Positions 1-7,250 of a stretch of 15,975 bases of DNA are shown here, in pieces. Origin of the DNA: Solirubrobacteraceae bacterium. Lineage in GTDB: Bacteria > Actinomycetota > Thermoleophilia > Solirubrobacterales > Solirubrobacteraceae. The stretch spans positions 1 through 15,975 of the forward strand of contig JADGIB010000050.1 in assembly GCA_019683665.1 (NCBI GenBank). Direction: 5' to 3'. A program made the translations under genes and the position numbers. The notes beneath the pieces are model-generated. The model was not told the origin of the DNA, searched no databases, and worked only from the letters and a program-made list of their open reading frames with translations. How positions within the stretch are numbered: the first letter of the stretch is position 1; every line of letters starts with the position of its first letter.

Positions 1-318
1 ATCCGGCGACTGCTTGTCGATCGCGTTGATCACCGCACAGCTGTCGGCGCTGAACCCCAGATCCGCGTCCACGTAGCCGATACGGCGGATCGTCTCGCGG
101 ACGACGTCCTGGATGTCGATGTACGTCTCGGTCGTGATCTCGCCCGACACGACGACCAGGCCGGTGTTCACGAGCGTCTCGCACGCGACGCGGGAGCCCG
201 GGTCGTCGCGGAGCGCGGCGTCGAGGACACCGTCGGAGATCTGGTCGGCGACCTTGTCGGGATGACCCTCCGTGACGGACTCGGAGGTGAAGAGGTACTC
301 GTTGTCGGCGTAGCTCAT
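1..318 (-). CDS. metK: S-adenosylmethionine synthetase, N-terminal part (cut by window edge)
   Basis: The first 106 codons of methionine adenosyltransferase, which makes S-adenosylmethionine from ATP and methionine in the cytoplasm. The N-terminus reads MSYADNEYLFTSESVTEGHP, and the following DKVADQISD completes the family signature (ESVTEGHPDK, with the ATP-binding His and the metal-binding Asp). Further on come the ETLVNTGLVVVSGEI and SADSCAV segments typical of MetK. The rest (roughly 280-300 residues in this family) lies beyond position 1. The ATG at 318-316 overlaps the TGA of the DUF3352 gene in an ATGA junction, so it is probably translated by coupling from the upstream operon. Identity is certain from the motifs; the C-terminal half cannot be assessed. 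Confidence 0.97.
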   Translation of the reverse strand, partial: MSYADNEYLFTSESVTEGHPDKVADQISDGVLDAALRDDPGSRVACETLVNTGLVVVSGEITTETYIDIQDVVRETIRRIGYVDADLGFSADSCAVINAIDKQSPD

Positions 319-1850
319 GGGATCTGGAAGCGGATCTCCGAGGTGGGGTCCTCTCCGGCGCCGGTCGAGCGGACGCCCACGGCCGCGAGCCGGTGGAGGT
401 CGGCCTTGACCTCCCGGTAGGCGCGCGAGTCGTCGAGCCCGGTCTGCTCGGCCAGCGTCAGGAGCTGGTTGAAGTCGAGGAAGACTAGTGAGGTCACCGG
501 CGCGTCGGCGTCTCCCACCGTCGCGCGGAACGCCTCGGCCTCGCCGATCCCGCCGTCGGGGTCGCGCGCGGCGGCGATCCCGCGCATCGACGTCGCGACG
601 ACGAGCCGGTCGTCGACGACGGCGAGGTCGAGCTCGGCGCCGCCGGTGACGATCCGGGTGACGTCGTCCTCGCGAATGACGCGCGCGCCCTCGAGGACCC
701 GCTCGAGCGTCTCGGTCAGGCGGGCGAGCGCGGCGCGCGTCGCCGCCGGGTCCTCGGCGCGGGCGATGACGAGCAGCGTCGGGGCGGGCACGCCGGGCAG
801 CAGCGCGAGCGCGCTCTCGCGGCTCAGCAGCTCGAGCACGTCGGCCCGGACGGCCGCCGCCCCGTCGTCGCCGAGCGCGGCGCGGGCGTCGGCCAGCAGC
901 TCGTCGAGCGCCTCGGTCCCGGCCGACGCCAGCAGCCGCATGAGGTTCTGGTCCAGCCCGCGGGTGCCGTAGTAGGCCATCGCGCCCTTGGGGACGGCGT
1001 CCAGCAGCGACGGCGTGAACTCGCGCGCCGCGCGGCCCGGCACCCGGCTGCGCACGACGAGCTCGGCGCCGGGCTCGCGGACCCGCAGCGCGGCGGCGAC
1101 GCCGGTCAGCCCGGGCCGGTCGAAGACGACGCCGGCGATCCCGAGCAGCCCGCCGGCGGGGACGAGCAGGCGCCGCAGCCCGTCGGCGGTCGCGTAGGCG
1201 TCGGCGACGCGGTCCTCGGGCAGGCCGGCGCTCGTGGCGGCGAACGTCGGGTCGTCGGCCAGCGCCTTCGCGCCGTCGCGCCCGCGGTCGAGGTCGATCG
1301 CCCTCCGCAGCGTCTCCTCCTGGCCGAGGGCGACGTAGCCGCCGACGAACGCGGCGTACACGGCGCCGTAGCGGGCGAGCGTCACGCCCTCGTAGCGCTT
1401 GGCCGGGCCGCTCCTGCGCGCCCCCTCGGCCACGAACGCCCGCGCCCGCGCCTCGTCGCCGACCTCGAGCAGGACGAGCGAGCCGGCCGTGTCCCCGTCC
1501 CCGCCGACGAGCGCCAGCGCCATCTCGTCGCCCAGCCACGCCCCGACCTGCTCGTCGGTGCCGGCGACGGCGAGGCGGGCCAGGACCGCGTCGCGCAGGC
1601 CCTCCCAGGCCGGGAAGCGCTCGCCGAGGCGCTCGCCGTCGCGGACCGCGTCGCGGTCGCCGTCGGTCGACAGGTGGACGTAGACGAGCGCGTCGGCCGG
1701 GACGAGCCGCGCGGCGCCGGTCGCGATCGGCGGGCCCGACCCGCCGGCGGCGACGAGGATCCCGGCCGCGAGCGCCACGGCCGCCAGCACGGCGGCGGCC
1801 GCCGCCACGAGCCGGCGGCGGCGGACGAGGGCCTCAACGGGCGGCGCCAC
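315..1850 (-). CDS. DUF3352 domain protein, membrane-anchored, function unknown
   Basis: 511 residues. A short basic N-terminus (VRRRR at about residues 9-13) is followed by an Ala/Val/Leu-rich hydrophobic segment at about 14-36, which reads as a signal anchor or uncleaved signal peptide with the bulk outside the membrane. The remainder is a repeated alpha/beta pattern with segments such as ARLVPADALVYVHLS and VTSLVFLDFNQLL, which resembles the DUF3352 family of actinobacterial proteins of unknown role. The GTG start at 1850 is chosen because GGGAG lies 4 bases upstream. It overlaps the 3' end of der by 17 bp, and its stop overlaps the metK start (ATGA). Context gives no function beyond co-expression with der and metK. 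The family assignment is by recognition of sequence style and is less certain than the enzymes nearby. Confidence 0.85.
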   Translation of the reverse strand: MAPPVEALVRRRRLVAAAAAVLAAVALAAGILVAAGGSGPPIATGAARLVPADALVYVHLSTDGDRDAVRDGERLGERFPAWEGLRDAVLARLAVAGTDEQVGAWLGDEMALALVGGDGDTAGSLVLLEVGDEARARAFVAEGARRSGPAKRYEGVTLARYGAVYAAFVGGYVALGQEETLRRAIDLDRGRDGAKALADDPTFAATSAGLPEDRVADAYATADGLRRLLVPAGGLLGIAGVVFDRPGLTGVAAALRVREPGAELVVRSRVPGRAAREFTPSLLDAVPKGAMAYYGTRGLDQNLMRLLASAGTEALDELLADARAALGDDGAAAVRADVLELLSRESALALLPGVPAPTLLVIARAEDPAATRAALARLTETLERVLEGARVIREDDVTRIVTGGAELDLAVVDDRLVVATSMRGIAAARDPDGGIGEAEAFRATVGDADAPVTSLVFLDFNQLLTLAEQTGLDDSRAYREVKADLHRLAAVGVRSTGAGEDPTSEIRFQIP

Positions 1851-3174
1851 GCCGCTCCCGGCGCTCGTTGAAGTCGATCACGAGCGGGACCCCGTCGAAG
1901 CCGTAGCGGGCGCGCAGCCGGTTCTCGATGAAGTACGCGTAGTCGCGCGTCACCCGGGTGCGCGAGTTGACCTGGATCGCGAAGCGCGGCGGCCGGGTGC
2001 CGGTCTGGGCGCCGTAGACGAGCTTCAGCCGGTGGCCCTGGCGGGCGGGCGGCTGGCGCTCCTGCACGATCTCCGACAGGAAGCGGTTGAAGTCCGGGGT
2101 GGGGACGCGGGTGCGCATCCGCTCGCCGAGCGCGAGCGCCTCGCTCATGACCCGGGCGACGCCGCGGCCGGTGAGCGCCGAGGCGGTGAGGACCTTCGGG
2201 CGCAGCCGCAGCTTCTGGGCCACCCGGGCGCGCTCGTGGTCGAGCTCGGGCCGGCGGCCGACCTCGTCGGCGGTGCCGGCCTGCGTGTCCCACTTGTTGA
2301 GGACGACGAGCGTCGCGCACTTCGCGCCCATCGCCAGGTCGGCGATCCGCAGGTCCTGGGCGGTGATCCCGTCGGTGGCGTCGCAGACGACGATCGCGAC
2401 GTCGGCGCGCTCGGCGGCGCGCTGGGAGCGCAGCGCCGTGTAGTACTCGACCGACTCGGTCACCTTCGCCTGGCGGCGCATGCCGGCGGTGTCGACGAGG
2501 ATGACGCGGCGGCCGTCGACCTCGAGCGGGAGGTCGATCGCGTCGCGGGTCGTGCCGGCGACGTCGGAGACGATGACGCGCTCGTCGCCGAGGAAGCGGT
2601 TGACGAGCGACGACTTGCCGACGTTCGGGCGGCCGATGACGGCCAGGCGCAGGGCGTCCTCCTCCTCGGCGACCTCCTCCTCGTCGGGCAGCAGCTCGAC
2701 GACGCGGTCGAGCAGGTCCCCGGTGCCGAGGCCCTGGGCGGCCGACACCGGGACCGGCTCGCCGAGCCCGAGGGCCCAGAACTCGGCGGCCAGCGGGATC
2801 GAGCCGACGCCGTCGACCTTGTTGGCGGCGACGACGACCGGGATCCGCGACCGGCGCAGGAGGTCGGCGATCTCCTCGTCGCCGGGGCGCAGCCCGGCCT
2901 GGGCGTCGACGACGAGCACCGCGACCTGGGCGTCGTTGAGGGCGGCCTGGGCCTGCTCGCGGATCGACCCGGCCAGCGGGTCGAGGTCCTCGAAGTCGAC
3001 GCCGCCGGTGTCGATGAGGTCGAAGCGGCGGCCGTTCCACTCGCACGGCACCTCGTTGCGGTCGCGGGTCACCCCCGGCTGCTCGTGGACGACGGCGACG
3101 CGCGTGCCCGACAGGCGGTTGACGAGCGACGACTTGCCGACGTTCGGGTAGCCGACGACCGCGACCTTCAGCAT
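1834..3174 (-). CDS. der: Ribosome biogenesis GTPase Der (EngA)
   Basis: 446-residue double GTPase needed for maturation of the 50S ribosomal subunit. Two tandem G domains are visible. The first has the P-loop GYPNVGKSS at residues 8-16, DTGG at 55-58 and NKVD at 118-121. The second has GRPNVGKSS at 181-189, DTAG at 228-231 and NKWD at 293-296. An acidic linker (about 164-173) separates them, and a C-terminal KH-like domain runs from about 355 to 440 and ends in a basic tail. Length is normal for the family. The ATG at 3174 overlaps the end of cmk by 7 bp, with GGGAG about 8-12 bases upstream. The cmk-der pair is a widely conserved arrangement. Confidence 0.98.
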   Translation of the reverse strand: MLKVAVVGYPNVGKSSLVNRLSGTRVAVVHEQPGVTRDRNEVPCEWNGRRFDLIDTGGVDFEDLDPLAGSIREQAQAALNDAQVAVLVVDAQAGLRPGDEEIADLLRRSRIPVVVAANKVDGVGSIPLAAEFWALGLGEPVPVSAAQGLGTGDLLDRVVELLPDEEEVAEEEDALRLAVIGRPNVGKSSLVNRFLGDERVIVSDVAGTTRDAIDLPLEVDGRRVILVDTAGMRRQAKVTESVEYYTALRSQRAAERADVAIVVCDATDGITAQDLRIADLAMGAKCATLVVLNKWDTQAGTADEVGRRPELDHERARVAQKLRLRPKVLTASALTGRGVARVMSEALALGERMRTRVPTPDFNRFLSEIVQERQPPARQGHRLKLVYGAQTGTRPPRFAIQVNSRTRVTRDYAYFIENRLRARYGFDGVPLVIDFNERRERRGAAR

Positions 3175-3749
3175 CCCGCCAGCTCCCGGATGCGGTCGAC
3201 GACCTCGTCGATCGTCAGCCCGGTCGTGTCGAGCTCGATCGCGTCGGGCGCGGGCACGAGCGGGCTCGCGGCGCGGGTGCGGTCGCGCTCGTCGCGCAGC
3301 GCCTGCTCGCGCAGGACGTGCTCGACGTCGAGGCCCAGCTCGGCGGCGCGGCGGCGGGCGCGCTCGCGCGGGTCGGCGGTCAGGAAGACCTTCAGCTCGG
3401 CGTCGGGCGCGACGACGGTGCCGATGTCGCGCCCCTCGGCCACCCAGTCGCCGGTGGCCATGATCGCCCGCTGCTTGGCGACCATCGCCGCGCGGACCTC
3501 GGGCCGGGCGGCGACGACCGAGGCGCGCTCGCTCGCCTCGGGGGTGCGGATCTCGGCCGTCACGTCGCGGCCGTCGAGCAGGACCCGCCCGTCGGCGAGG
3601 CGGATGTCGGCCGCGACCGGGTCGTCGGCCAGCCCGGCGGCGCGGTACATCGCCCCGGTGTCCAGGTACTGGAACCCGAGGGCGCGCGCGGCGGCGCGCG
3701 CCACGGTGGACTTGCCGGCCCCGGCGGGCCCGTCGATCGCGACGATCAT
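3168..3749 (-). CDS. cmk: Cytidylate kinase, short form
   Basis: 193-residue kinase that phosphorylates CMP/dCMP with ATP. The P-loop GPAGAGKST is at residues 7-15, followed by LDTGAMYRA, the VLLDGRDVTAEIRT segment, GRDIGTVV and a lid region with RDERDRTRAASPLVP, all typical of Cmk. The protein is about 25-35 residues shorter than usual (about 220-230). The loss lies between MYRA and VLLDG, where only about 18 residues replace the roughly 40 seen in E. coli Cmk, so the CMP-binding subdomain is reduced. The ATG at 3749 overlaps the aroA stop in an ATGA junction. The frame continues open upstream, but homology begins at MIVAIDGPAG. It sits immediately before der, as in many bacteria. Confidence 0.96.
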   Translation of the reverse strand: MIVAIDGPAGAGKSTVARAAARALGFQYLDTGAMYRAAGLADDPVAADIRLADGRVLLDGRDVTAEIRTPEASERASVVAARPEVRAAMVAKQRAIMATGDWVAEGRDIGTVVAPDAELKVFLTADPRERARRRAAELGLDVEHVLREQALRDERDRTRAASPLVPAPDAIELDTTGLTIDEVVDRIRELAGC

Positions 3750-5041
3750 CGGCCCGTGAGCGTACGCAGATCGTCCGCGAACCCCGGGTAGGAGACCGCG
3801 GCCGCCTCCATGGCGCGCACCTCGACCCCCTCGCGCGAGGCGAGCCCGGCGATCGCGCCGAGCATCGCGATCCGGTGGTCGCCGCCGGAGTCGATCGCCC
3901 CGCCGCGCAGGCCGCCGGTCCCGCGCACGACGAAGCCGTCCTCGGTCGCCTCGGCGTCGCCGCCGAGCGCGTTCAGCGCCCCGACGACGGCGGCGATGCG
4001 GTCGGACTCCTTCACCCGCAGCTCCTGCGCTCCGGTGACGACGGTCTCGCCCTCGGCGAAGCAGCCGAGCAGGCCGACGAGCGGCAGCTCGTCGATCGCC
4101 AGCGGCACCTCCTCGGGCTCGACGACCGTGCCGCGCAGCGGCGCGTGGCGGGCGACGAGGTCGGCGACCGGCTCGCCGGCGGGGACGCCGGGCGGGTCGG
4201 CGGCCTCCAGCTCGCCCTCGACGATCCCGCCCATCCGCTCGAGGATCCGGATGAAGCCGGTCCGGGTCCAGTTCGTGCCGGTGTTGCGGACGGTCAGCTC
4301 CGCCCCGGGGACGATCGCGGCCGCCGCCAGCCAGAACGCCGCGCTCGACGGGTCGCCGGGGACGTGGACGCGGTCGAGCGCGAGCGCCTCGCCGCCCTGG
4401 ACGGTGACGTGGCGGCCGTGGCGCTGGACGGCGACCCCGGCGGCGGCCAGCATCCGCTCGGTGTGGTCGCGGCTCGGGGCCGGCTCGGTGACGGTCGTGG
4501 CGCCGTCGGCGCTGAGGCCGGCGAGCAGGACGCACGACTTCACCTGGGCGCTGGCGACCGGCAGCTCGTAGTGGATCGCCGTCAGGCGCGTGCCGTGCAC
4601 GGCGAACGGCGGGAAGCGCCCGTCGGTCGCCTCGATCCGGGCGCCCATCCGCGCCAGCGGCTCGGCGATGCGGTCGACCGGGCGGCGGCGGATCGACGCG
4701 TCGCCGTCGAGCGTCCACGAGCGCCCCTCCTGGGCGGCCAGCCAGCCGGGCAGCAGCCGCATGAGCGTCCCGGCGTTGCCGACGTCGATCGGCCCGCCGG
4801 TCGGCCGCGCGCCCTGTAGGCCGACGCCGCGCACGACGAGCGCGCCGGGGCCGGCCTCGACCGACGCGCCGAGGCGGCGCACCGCCTCGAGCGTCGAGCG
4901 CGTGTCGGCGGCGTCGAGATAGCCGGTGATGCGCACCGGCTCGGTCGCCATCGCCGCGATGAGCGCGGCGCGGTGCGAGATGGACTTGTCGGGCGGCGCG
5001 ACCAGGCTGCCGCGCAGGCGGGGGGCGGGATCGAACCTCAT
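3746..5041 (-). CDS. aroA: 3-phosphoshikimate 1-carboxyvinyltransferase (EPSP synthase)
   Basis: 431 residues. It joins phosphoenolpyruvate and shikimate 3-phosphate to give EPSP, the penultimate step to chorismate. Visible motifs: PPDKSISHR at 16-24 (substrate-binding Lys19), GNAGTLMR at 89-96, GDASIRRRP at 113-121, SAQVK at 164-168, RDHTE at 191-195, NWTR at 257-260, the catalytic-region IDELP at 316-320, LRVKESDR at 341-348 and GDHRIAM at 387-393. The SAQxK, RxHxE and NxTR motifs are those described for class II EPSP synthases. The usual Gly before DKS is Pro here, while GNAGT keeps its Gly. The ATG at 5041 overlaps the tyrA stop (ATGA), and the gene's stop overlaps the cmk start in the same way. 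Confidence 0.97.
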   Translation of the reverse strand: MRFDPAPRLRGSLVAPPDKSISHRAALIAAMATEPVRITGYLDAADTRSTLEAVRRLGASVEAGPGALVVRGVGLQGARPTGGPIDVGNAGTLMRLLPGWLAAQEGRSWTLDGDASIRRRPVDRIAEPLARMGARIEATDGRFPPFAVHGTRLTAIHYELPVASAQVKSCVLLAGLSADGATTVTEPAPSRDHTERMLAAAGVAVQRHGRHVTVQGGEALALDRVHVPGDPSSAAFWLAAAAIVPGAELTVRNTGTNWTRTGFIRILERMGGIVEGELEAADPPGVPAGEPVADLVARHAPLRGTVVEPEEVPLAIDELPLVGLLGCFAEGETVVTGAQELRVKESDRIAAVVGALNALGGDAEATEDGFVVRGTGGLRGGAIDSGGDHRIAMLGAIAGLASREGVEVRAMEAAAVSYPGFADDLRTLTGR

Positions 5042-6075
5042 CGGTCCGCCAGCATGGCGGATGCGCGCTCCGCGTCGGCCTCCGCCACCCACAGCGTCAC
5101 CTCCCCCTGGGTGTCGTCGGGCGAGGGCGCCAGCGCCATGTCGGAGATGTTGATGCCGGCGCGGCCGAGCTTCAGCGCGATCTCGGCGATGACGCCCGGG
5201 CGGTTGGGGACGGCGACGCGCAGCTCGCGCTCGGGGCCGCCGGCCAGGTGGGTCTCCAGCAGCGCGCGCCGTTCCTCGTGGGCGGCGGCCTGGAGGCGCA
5301 GGACCGTGTCGCGGTCGCCGGCGGCGAGCGCCGCGCGGACCTCCCCCAGGCGGGCGACCGCCTCGTCGATCTGGGCGACGAGCGCCTCGCGGTTGGCGAT
5401 GAGGATGTCGGCCCACAGCGGCGGGTTCGCGCCGGCGATCCGGGTCGCGTCGCGGAACCCCGGCCCGGTCGCCGGGAGCGTCTCGCCGTCGTCGACGGCC
5501 CGGAACGCCTGGGCGACGAGGACGTTGGCGATGACGTGCGGCAGGTGCGAGACCGCGGCCATGAGCCGGTCGTGGACGTCGGGGTCGATCGCGGCCGGGC
5601 GGGCGCCGAGCGCGACGAGCGCGCGGTGCAGGCGCTCGAACAGGACGCCGGTCGTCGACGGGCCGGGCGTGAGGTACCAGACCGCGCCCTCGAACAGGTC
5701 GGCGCGGGCGTGCTCGACGCCGGCCGCCTCGCCGCCGGCGAGCGGATGGCCGCCGACGAAGCGCGGGTCGTCGTCGGCGGCGGCGACGATCGCGGTCTTC
5801 GTCGAGCCGACGTCGGTGACGACGCAGTCGGGCCCGGCCGCGGCCAGCACCTCCGCCACCGTCCGGGCGAGCATGCCCAGCGGGGTGGCGACGAACGCGA
5901 TCTCGGCGCCGTCGAGGGCCTCGGCGATCGACGCGCACGCGACGTCGGCGGCGCCGTGCTCGACGGCGCGCTCGGCCTCCGGCCCGACGCCGCGGACCTC
6001 GGCGCCGAGCCGGCGGCGGGCGGCCAGGCCGACCGACCCGCCGATCAGCCCCGTGCCGATGACCGCGACGCGCAC
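5038..6075 (-). CDS. tyrA: Prephenate dehydrogenase with C-terminal ACT domain
   Basis: 345 residues. It oxidatively decarboxylates prephenate (or arogenate) toward tyrosine. A Rossmann fold begins with GTGLIGG at 7-13, followed by TDVGSTK at 87-93, GGHPLAG at 108-114 and the active-site SHLPH at 176-180. Residues about 284-344 (LRVAVPNRPGVIAEIALKLG and onward) form an ACT domain, a likely site for feedback by an aromatic amino acid. After the second strand the sequence reads GVGPE, with no Asp where NAD-dependent relatives normally carry one, so NADP use is possible; this is inference. The start is GTG at 6075, 13 bp after the aroF stop, with a weak GGCGGGA upstream. The stop overlaps aroA. 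Prephenate versus arogenate preference cannot be told. Confidence 0.95.
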   Translation of the reverse strand: MRVAVIGTGLIGGSVGLAARRRLGAEVRGVGPEAERAVEHGAADVACASIAEALDGAEIAFVATPLGMLARTVAEVLAAAGPDCVVTDVGSTKTAIVAAADDDPRFVGGHPLAGGEAAGVEHARADLFEGAVWYLTPGPSTTGVLFERLHRALVALGARPAAIDPDVHDRLMAAVSHLPHVIANVLVAQAFRAVDDGETLPATGPGFRDATRIAGANPPLWADILIANREALVAQIDEAVARLGEVRAALAAGDRDTVLRLQAAAHEERRALLETHLAGGPERELRVAVPNRPGVIAEIALKLGRAGINISDMALAPSPDDTQGEVTLWVAEADAERASAMLADR

Positions 6076-6088
6076 CGCGATCCCGCCG

Positions 6089-7123
6089 CTACGCCGCGGC
6101 GGGGACGGTCGTGACCTTCCCGGCCAGCTCGGCCGCCCGCGCGACCTTGCGCGCGTACTCGGCGAAGCCGTCGGTCGGGATCTGCTGCGGGCCGTCGCAG
6201 ATCGCCTCGTCGGGCTGCGGGTGCGTCTCGACGATGATCCCGTCGGCGCCCGCGGCCGCGGCGGCCAGCGACAGCGGCTCGACCCAGTCGCGCCGCCCCG
6301 GCGCGTGGCTGGGGTCGACGATCACCGGCAGGTGCGACAGCTCCCTGAGCACCGGGATCGCGGTGATGTCGAGCGTGAAGCGGTAGGCGCTCTCGAACGT
6401 GCGGATGCCGCGCTCGCACAGCATGACGTTCTCGTTGCCCTCCTTGAGCACGTACTCGGCGCTCATGAGCAGCTCCTCGAGCGTCGAGGCGAGCCCGCGC
6501 TTGATCATGACCGGCAGCCCGGCGCGGCCGACCTCGCTGAGCAGCGTGTAGTTCTGCATGTTGCGGGCGCCGATCTGGACGACGTCGGCGACCTCGGCCA
6601 GCGGCTCGACGTCGCGCACGTCCATCAGCTCGGTGACGATCGGCAGCCCCGTTCGGGCCTTCGCCTCCGCGAGCAGCCGCAGCCCCTCTTGACCGAGGCC
6701 CTGGAACGAGTACGGCGACGTGCGCGGCTTGTAGGCGCCGCCGCGCAGCATCGTCGCCCCGGCGGCGTGGACCGCGTCGGCGGCGGTCAGCAGCTGCTCG
6801 CGCGACTCGACCGTGCAGGGGCCGGCGATGAGCGCGAAGTGGTCGCCGCCGACCCTGCGCCCGGCGATCTCGAGCGTCGTGCGGGCCCCGCCGCGCAGCT
6901 GGCTGCTGGCGAGCTTGTACGGCTTGAGGATCGGCACGACCTGCTCGACGCCCGGGAACCCCTCCAGGCCGAGCCGGGCGACGTGGTCGCGGTCGCCGAT
7001 CGCCCCGATCAGCGTCAGCTCCGTGCCGGGGCTGACGTGCGCGCGCGCCCCGACGCTCTCGATCCGCTCGACGACCGCCGCGACCTCCTCCTCGGTCGCC
7101 GTCTGCTTCATCACGATCAACAT
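6089..7123 (-). CDS. aroF: 3-deoxy-7-phosphoheptulonate (DAHP) synthase, type I-beta
   Basis: 344 residues. It condenses phosphoenolpyruvate and erythrose 4-phosphate, the committed step of aromatic biosynthesis. Residues 1 to about 70 (MLIVMKQTATEEEVAAVVER and on) match the ferredoxin-like regulatory domain seen in Thermotoga-type enzymes, where it mediates feedback by tyrosine and phenylalanine. The catalytic barrel follows, with GPCTVES at 101-107 (metal-binding Cys103), KPRTSPYSFQG at 132-142, IGARNMQN, IKRG and DPSHAPG. Length is close to the Thermotoga enzyme. The start is ATG at 7123, backed by the clear Shine-Dalgarno AAGGA 8 bases upstream. It is preceded by a Tyr-rich leader ORF and hairpins, so synthesis is probably controlled by attenuation as well as by allostery. 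It leads into tyrA-aroA. Confidence 0.97.
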   Translation of the reverse strand: MLIVMKQTATEEEVAAVVERIESVGARAHVSPGTELTLIGAIGDRDHVARLGLEGFPGVEQVVPILKPYKLASSQLRGGARTTLEIAGRRVGGDHFALIAGPCTVESREQLLTAADAVHAAGATMLRGGAYKPRTSPYSFQGLGQEGLRLLAEAKARTGLPIVTELMDVRDVEPLAEVADVVQIGARNMQNYTLLSEVGRAGLPVMIKRGLASTLEELLMSAEYVLKEGNENVMLCERGIRTFESAYRFTLDITAIPVLRELSHLPVIVDPSHAPGRRDWVEPLSLAAAAAGADGIIVETHPQPDEAICDGPQQIPTDGFAEYARKVARAAELAGKVTTVPAAA

Positions 7124-7131
7124 GCTGTCGT

Positions 7132-7136
7132 TCCTT
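7132..7136 (-). promoter_or_regulatory. Strong Shine-Dalgarno of aroF
   Basis: AAGGA, 8 bases before the aroF ATG. It stands out because the starts proposed to be leaderless in this window lack a clear Shine-Dalgarno. A strong independent site is what a gene behind a separately translated leader ORF would need. Two short CCUU-containing stretches upstream (7287-7283 within the leader ORF and 7219-7215 after it) could pair with it over 5 bases only, so sequestration is possible but weak. Confidence 0.8.
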
Positions 7137-7171
7137 GTCTACACCTGGTCACGGGACGGGTTCAACGCTGC

Positions 7172-7250
7172 GGCGCTCGGCGAGCCGGGGAGCCCGGGCC
7201 CCATCCCGGGACGGCAAGGTGCGGCCGAGCGCCTAGCGAAATCGCCAGGC
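7172..7250 (-). promoter_or_regulatory. Candidate attenuator: overlapping alternative hairpins before aroF
   Basis: Read on the minus strand, hairpin A pairs GCCTGGCG (7250-7243) with CGCTAGGC (7238-7231) around an ATTT loop: 8 pairs including one G-U, covering the Trp codon and the stop codon of the leader ORF. Stem B pairs GGCGCTCGGC (7233-7224) perfectly with GCCGAGCGCC (7181-7172), 10 pairs. An inner hairpin pairs CCCGGG (7210-7205) with CCCGGG (7198-7193). A and B share bases 7233-7231, so they cannot fully form together. Which one forms would depend on where a ribosome sits in the leader ORF. No U-run follows stem B, so a classical intrinsic terminator is not evident; Rho-dependent, U-less or translational control remain open. 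The pairing is seen directly; the regulatory role is inferred. Confidence 0.7.

Noticed and set aside
2032..3759. A 575-codon plus-strand frame opposite der and cmk
   Set aside because: Antisense shadow of der and cmk; Arg/Ala/Gly/Val-rich without domains.
7187..7210. The CCCGGG...CCCGGG hairpin as a Rho-independent terminator of hisC
   Set aside because: No T-run follows on the minus strand and the hairpin is nested within the longer attenuator stem, so a classical terminator is not supported.
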